From Smallanthus sonchifolius (lineage: Eukaryota > Streptophyta > Magnoliopsida > Asterales > Asteraceae), in the NCBI GenBank assembly GCA_023525975.1, contig CM042034.1:4223501-4287500 (forward strand): DNA of 64,000 bases, read 5' to 3'. The notes under the pieces are model-generated. The model saw only the letters and a program-made list of their open reading frames with translations, did no database searches and had not been told where the DNA came from. Below are positions 60,402 through 64,000 of the stretch, piece after piece. The stretch's first letter is position 1. Every line of letters begins with the position of its first letter. The translations under genes and the position numbers were made by a program.

Positions 60402-61495
60402 TGATCGACTGTCGTCGGTTCGGTCAAAAAGTAATTTATAAACCCTTAATCACTTCTTAAGTAGACAGCGGTAGTAAGGGGTCGATCCAAGGGAATCGTG
60501 ATCTAGCGTTAATCTATTATCAGAGTTGCGCATAAGAAATTGTCACAATACTTAAAAATCGGATTTTGTAAAATATTAAAGAAAGCAATGGTTCTCTTTC
60601 GGATCCGGGTTTGCCAATCACAAGCATTTCAGATAATAACTTAGTGGGAATCTCTTAAATGGAGATTTACAAATGATGAATCTAACCAGTGTTGCAAACA
60701 AAACTTAACAGGTTTTGATTATCACAACAAACAATCCAATAACATATATATGACGGATTAATCTTAACAGGTTTAATCACAACACATAACATAATCAGAT
60801 TTCTAGCAAATACATCATAATGATTTAGATAAAACTTAAATGGTTTACAATCTAATCCCACAATCAGTTACAAATCAAGAAGTACAAGCAAGATTAACAA
60901 ACCCATTACCTAGGAGAACCATCAAGGATTTAGCCTCTCATTTCTTGAAATGGATCGATGGCTTCAAAACTCCTCCCTGAAGCTTCTTCTTCTTTCTTCT
61001 TTTTCTTCCCAAAAAACGAGTTTTTTTCTCCAAGATGAAGATAAGAGATGATATATTAGTTTTTATCAAGTGGGAGCAAGTTGATGGGCGGCAGATTGAC
61101 TTTTGTGGCTAGGGGCCGTAAGTTACGGTGATGTAACCGTAAGTTACGGTGAGCCTTAACTAATTTCTAGCTTACGGTCTTTAGGTTCTGGTTTACGGTC
61201 CATTTTTCTCCCCTGTCCACCGTAAGTTACGCTAGATTCACCGTAACTTACGGCCACCGTAAGTTACTGTGGCCTGGCCGTAAGTTACTGCCAGCCCTTT
61301 TTCACTTCTTCGTTTCTTCGTTCCGATTCCCGTAACCTGCGTTCCTACTTGCCTTAACACCTTCGGTTTGTGTGATTTACCTACAAAACCACAAGTTCTT
61401 GTAGTTAATCAATTCAAATGGTATAAACACACAAAACACATTAAAACCCATATATTTGTATCATTTAACGCTCGGGTTTTTACCCCTCGATCACA
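60402..61495 (-). mobile_element. Probable 3' LTR of an Athila/Tat-like element
   Basis: On the minus strand the segment starts TGTGATCGAGGGGTAAAAAC directly after the purine-rich AAGTGTGGGGA and ends CGACAGTCGATCA, giving TG...CA ends. It lies downstream of the integrase at 63216-64000 in that element's direction. The matching 5' LTR is outside the window, so the ends are inferred. Confidence 0.55.
61107..61295. repeat. CCGTAAGTTACGG palindrome cluster in the LTR
   Basis: CCGTAAGTTACGG (CCGTAA and TTACGG around one base) and variants occur about eight times in under 200 bp, in both directions because the word is self-complementary. Confidence 0.8.
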
Positions 61496-63215
61496 TCCCC
61501 ACACTTGTCTTTTGCTTGTCCACAAGCAAACCATTTCAAAGTTAATAAACAAATTTTCAACAAAACACCTCAACATCCGTATCAACTTTTAGAATTAAGG
61601 TCCAAAGTCATCCAAGTCCTACAAATGATCACAGTCGGGTTTGATAATGACAAGACAGTTAATTATATGCCAAATCAAGACCTGTCTAACTAAACCTACC
61701 ATGCTTTAAACTTGCACAAACACAGCATACCCCTCACAATGATACTCTCCTCTCGGCTATATCTGAACTAGTAGAAAATGTACTAGTGTATTCACTCAAG
61801 ACCAGATGTGTTATCATGTAAGCATAAGCTTGTAAAGCGATCATACCTCCACTGCTGCAGAATAGTTCACAGATCAAAGGACTTTTTCGGTTTTAGGCTT
61901 TGGCTAAAGGTAGGGATTAGGCTTTATTTAGTGGCTTTAACAATATGAGAAATCCAATTGATAGCATTCTATATCAAATCTTGAATACACGAATCATTTT
62001 GACCCGTTTGTTCTTTTCATTCTATTTTTGACTTTTTTCAATGATTTTTCTCTTCTTTTTTTTTTATCTTTTTTTATCATATATATATATATAGAGATTT
62101 ATCACAGCTATATTTGTAACAAAACTATTGGATTCTCACTTTCAGAAAAATATGTCTTTGATGCTCGGTTTTCGGGTTTAGAAATGAAAAGGAGAATTGT
62201 AGGCTCAAAATGGGCAACTAAGGGAAAATTCTTTTGATAATTAGGGTTAATACGGGATAATTGGGTGTCCTAATGCCTTCTCATTTCTGTTTCACACATC
62301 ATACTAAGTTTCAGCACGAATCAACCAAAACAAGTTCTACCACAATCAACACATAATAGTCACACTCAACAAATGAATTCATCTATATGTGATCTAACCA
62401 TCTAGTTGAATGGGGCTTCAAAATCTCACACACGGAGTAATAGGGTTACCGACATGCAGTGTATGAGACTATCTAAAGCATGCTAACTTTTGTTAGGCAT
62501 TTCTATCCGTTTTCTTCAAAAACACTTGTCACAATACTATCCCAATGCTACAAGAGACAAGGATGATTAAGGACCTATATCTGTTTGTCAAGTAAGGAAT
62601 TATGTGATGAATTGGAAAATCCGCTTTCGGCTATTTAATCTTGAGGACGTTTTTTTTTTTTTTTTTTTTTTTTTCACCCTTGTAACACAAAATTTTTCAA
62701 AGTTTTTAGATTTTTCTCTATTATATATGAACTATATACACACAGATAGACAACAGATAGACGCTAGTCTCCCTCCCCACACTTGAGAATTACATTGCCC
62801 TCAATGTAGATCAACAAGTGACTAAACGACTATCGACAAAAGGTAAAGCATAAGTTGGAACAAACTAACCGGGTTTCTTTCATTAATTGAAGTTCCAAGC
62901 TCCGTCGCGTGGTGTTTGTGACTGTATAGCATTTCTGTCGCAGCTTTAAAACACCAGCCAAAAATCCGAGATGCTTGAGAAAGTTGGATTCAATCGGCCA
63001 CGTCCAAATGGATATTGAGTATGAACGGGTCAAGATTACTGAATTCTTCTTTCTACCATCTCTACAAAAAATCGCGTGTTTGACCTTTCAAAAGCTTCCC
63101 CACACTTGGGTGTTGCACACGCTATCAAAAATCCGGAATTTTACTTCCATTTGGGTTGCCTCCCAAAAAGCGCTAAGTTTACACGTCTTCAGCCAGACGC
63201 AGTCCCCTCGACTTT
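61496..63215 (-). other. Untranslated 3' region of the Athila/Tat-like element
   Basis: Between the integrase end and the LTR there is no intact frame. The word CCCCACACTTG recurs at about 61497, 62776 and 63099, suggesting purine-tract-like repeats on the element strand. A T-run of about 24 bases lies at 62651-62674. I find no envelope-like protein. Confidence 0.5.
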
Positions 63216-64000
63216 CTAAACTGGGTCATACACAACCGTTTCCACAAAAAGGCATTCAGACTGCTTGTCGACTCCATTGATATCATTCGCCTCTAGATAT
63301 GGTTTTAGGCGATGTCCGTTCACAGTTTGCCTCAAATGATCATCGAAGTCCTCGATTTCGACTTCTCCAAACTCGCCTACCCGGATAATCGAATATGGAC
63401 CTGTCCATTTGCTTTTTAGCTTACCGGGGAATAACTTGAATCGCGAGTTGTATAACCATACTTTCTGGCCAGGCTCAAACTTCTTCAATCGAAGCTTAGC
63501 ATCATGCACTTTCTTCATCTTGTCTTTGTATGCTGATGCTGTTTCATAAGCTTCGTCTCTGATTTCTTCAAGTTCACCCAATGCTAGCTGCCTCTGTTTA
63601 CCTGCACACTCGTAATCCATATTAGCAGTTTTGATGGCCCAAAGGGCCCTGTGTGCAATTTCTACAGGCAAGTGACAACCTTTACCGTAGACCAATCGAT
63701 AAGGTGTAGTTCCGATAGGCGTTTTATAAGCAGTTCGGTAAGCCCATAATGCATCGTTTAATTTATTTGACCAATCCTTTCGATCTGGTCTTACCGTTTT
63801 TTATAAAATTTCTTTTATCTGCCTATTAGAAACTTCAACCTGTCCACTCGTTTGTGGATGATACGGTGTTGCAATCCGATGATCTACGCCATAGCGTTTA
63901 AGAAGTTTGCCAAAGTGAAAATTTTTAAAATGCGATCCCCCATCACTTATGATCACACGGGGGATACCAAACCTGGAAAATATGTTTGATTGGACAAACT
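63216..64000 (-). pseudogene. Ty3/gypsy (Athila/Tat-like) integrase, partial, one internal stop
   Basis: Reading from the window's right edge on the minus strand: FGIPRVIISDGGSHFKNFHF (core with the catalytic Asp), RYGVDHRIATPYHPQTSGQV, then NRQIKEIL-stop, RKDWSNKLNDALWAYRTA, PYRLVYGKGCHLPVE, then the C-terminal KLRLKKFEPGQKVWLYNSR and SKWTGPYSI. Integrase inserts the retrotransposon cDNA into the genome. The order and wording match the Athila/Tat branch of plant Ty3/gypsy elements. A TAA (63803-63801) falls where the family has Glu, so this copy is probably dead although the frame is otherwise open. The N-terminus and reverse transcriptase lie outside the window. Confidence 0.88.

Overview
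This window is nuclear DNA from a flowering plant. It holds four intron-rich or plant-specific genes in about 64 kb, long AT-rich spacers, and transposons of nearly every plant class. The families point to a eudicot. The repeat style (GAACGTTC-rich foldback elements, CACTA elements ending in CACTACTAGAAAA) would fit an asterid such as a composite, but that placement is only an inference.

Host genes, left to right: a seven-exon pectate lyase (minus, 154-5104), a single-exon E-class PPR protein (minus, 25274-27124), a 14-exon sterol 3-beta-glucosyltransferase of the UGT80A type (minus, 29030-40034), and an eight-coding-exon PB1-domain Raf-like protein kinase (plus, 47948-54089). I rebuilt exon boundaries from canonical GT/AG sites, codon phase and family conservation. 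The pectate lyase, PPR and kinase models read cleanly. The glucosyltransferase model has one extra C in a C7 run at the end of exon 5 (35923-35929), which breaks the frame; it is either a sequence error or a real lesion.

The most striking region is 11707-18664, a complete CACTA transposon with 15-bp inverted ends, a 3-bp target duplication and large hairpin-rich subterminal arrays. Inside it is the 5' half of a host gene, the Mediator subunit MED28 (promoter/leader region, exon 1, exon 2), in antisense orientation beside a remnant of the element's own coding sequence. This is a gene-capturing (Pack-type) CACTA. A 434-bp Helitron and a foldback element are nested in it.

Other mobile DNA includes: a 5'-truncated LINE in a pectate lyase intron; a 334-bp SINE; Ty1/copia, hAT and FAR1/MULE coding relics; a Ty3/gypsy 3' end (56630-57200) flanked by a ~0.5-kb direct duplication; a second Helitron; a 646-bp mini-CACTA built from a perfect 18-bp palindrome; several foldback MITEs in introns of all three multi-exon genes; and, at the right edge, the 3' portion of an Athila/Tat-like Ty3/gypsy element on the minus strand (integrase, 3' untranslated region, LTR; 60402-64000).

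The genes show no operon-like cooperation, as expected for a plant. Each has its own role: cell-wall pectin cleavage, organelle RNA processing, membrane sterol glucosylation and stress kinase signalling. The pairing of this pectate lyase type with a PB1-Raf kinase resembles the Arabidopsis At1g04680/At1g04700 neighbourhood, suggesting old microsynteny diluted here by transposon insertion. I saw no tRNA, rRNA or CRISPR features.
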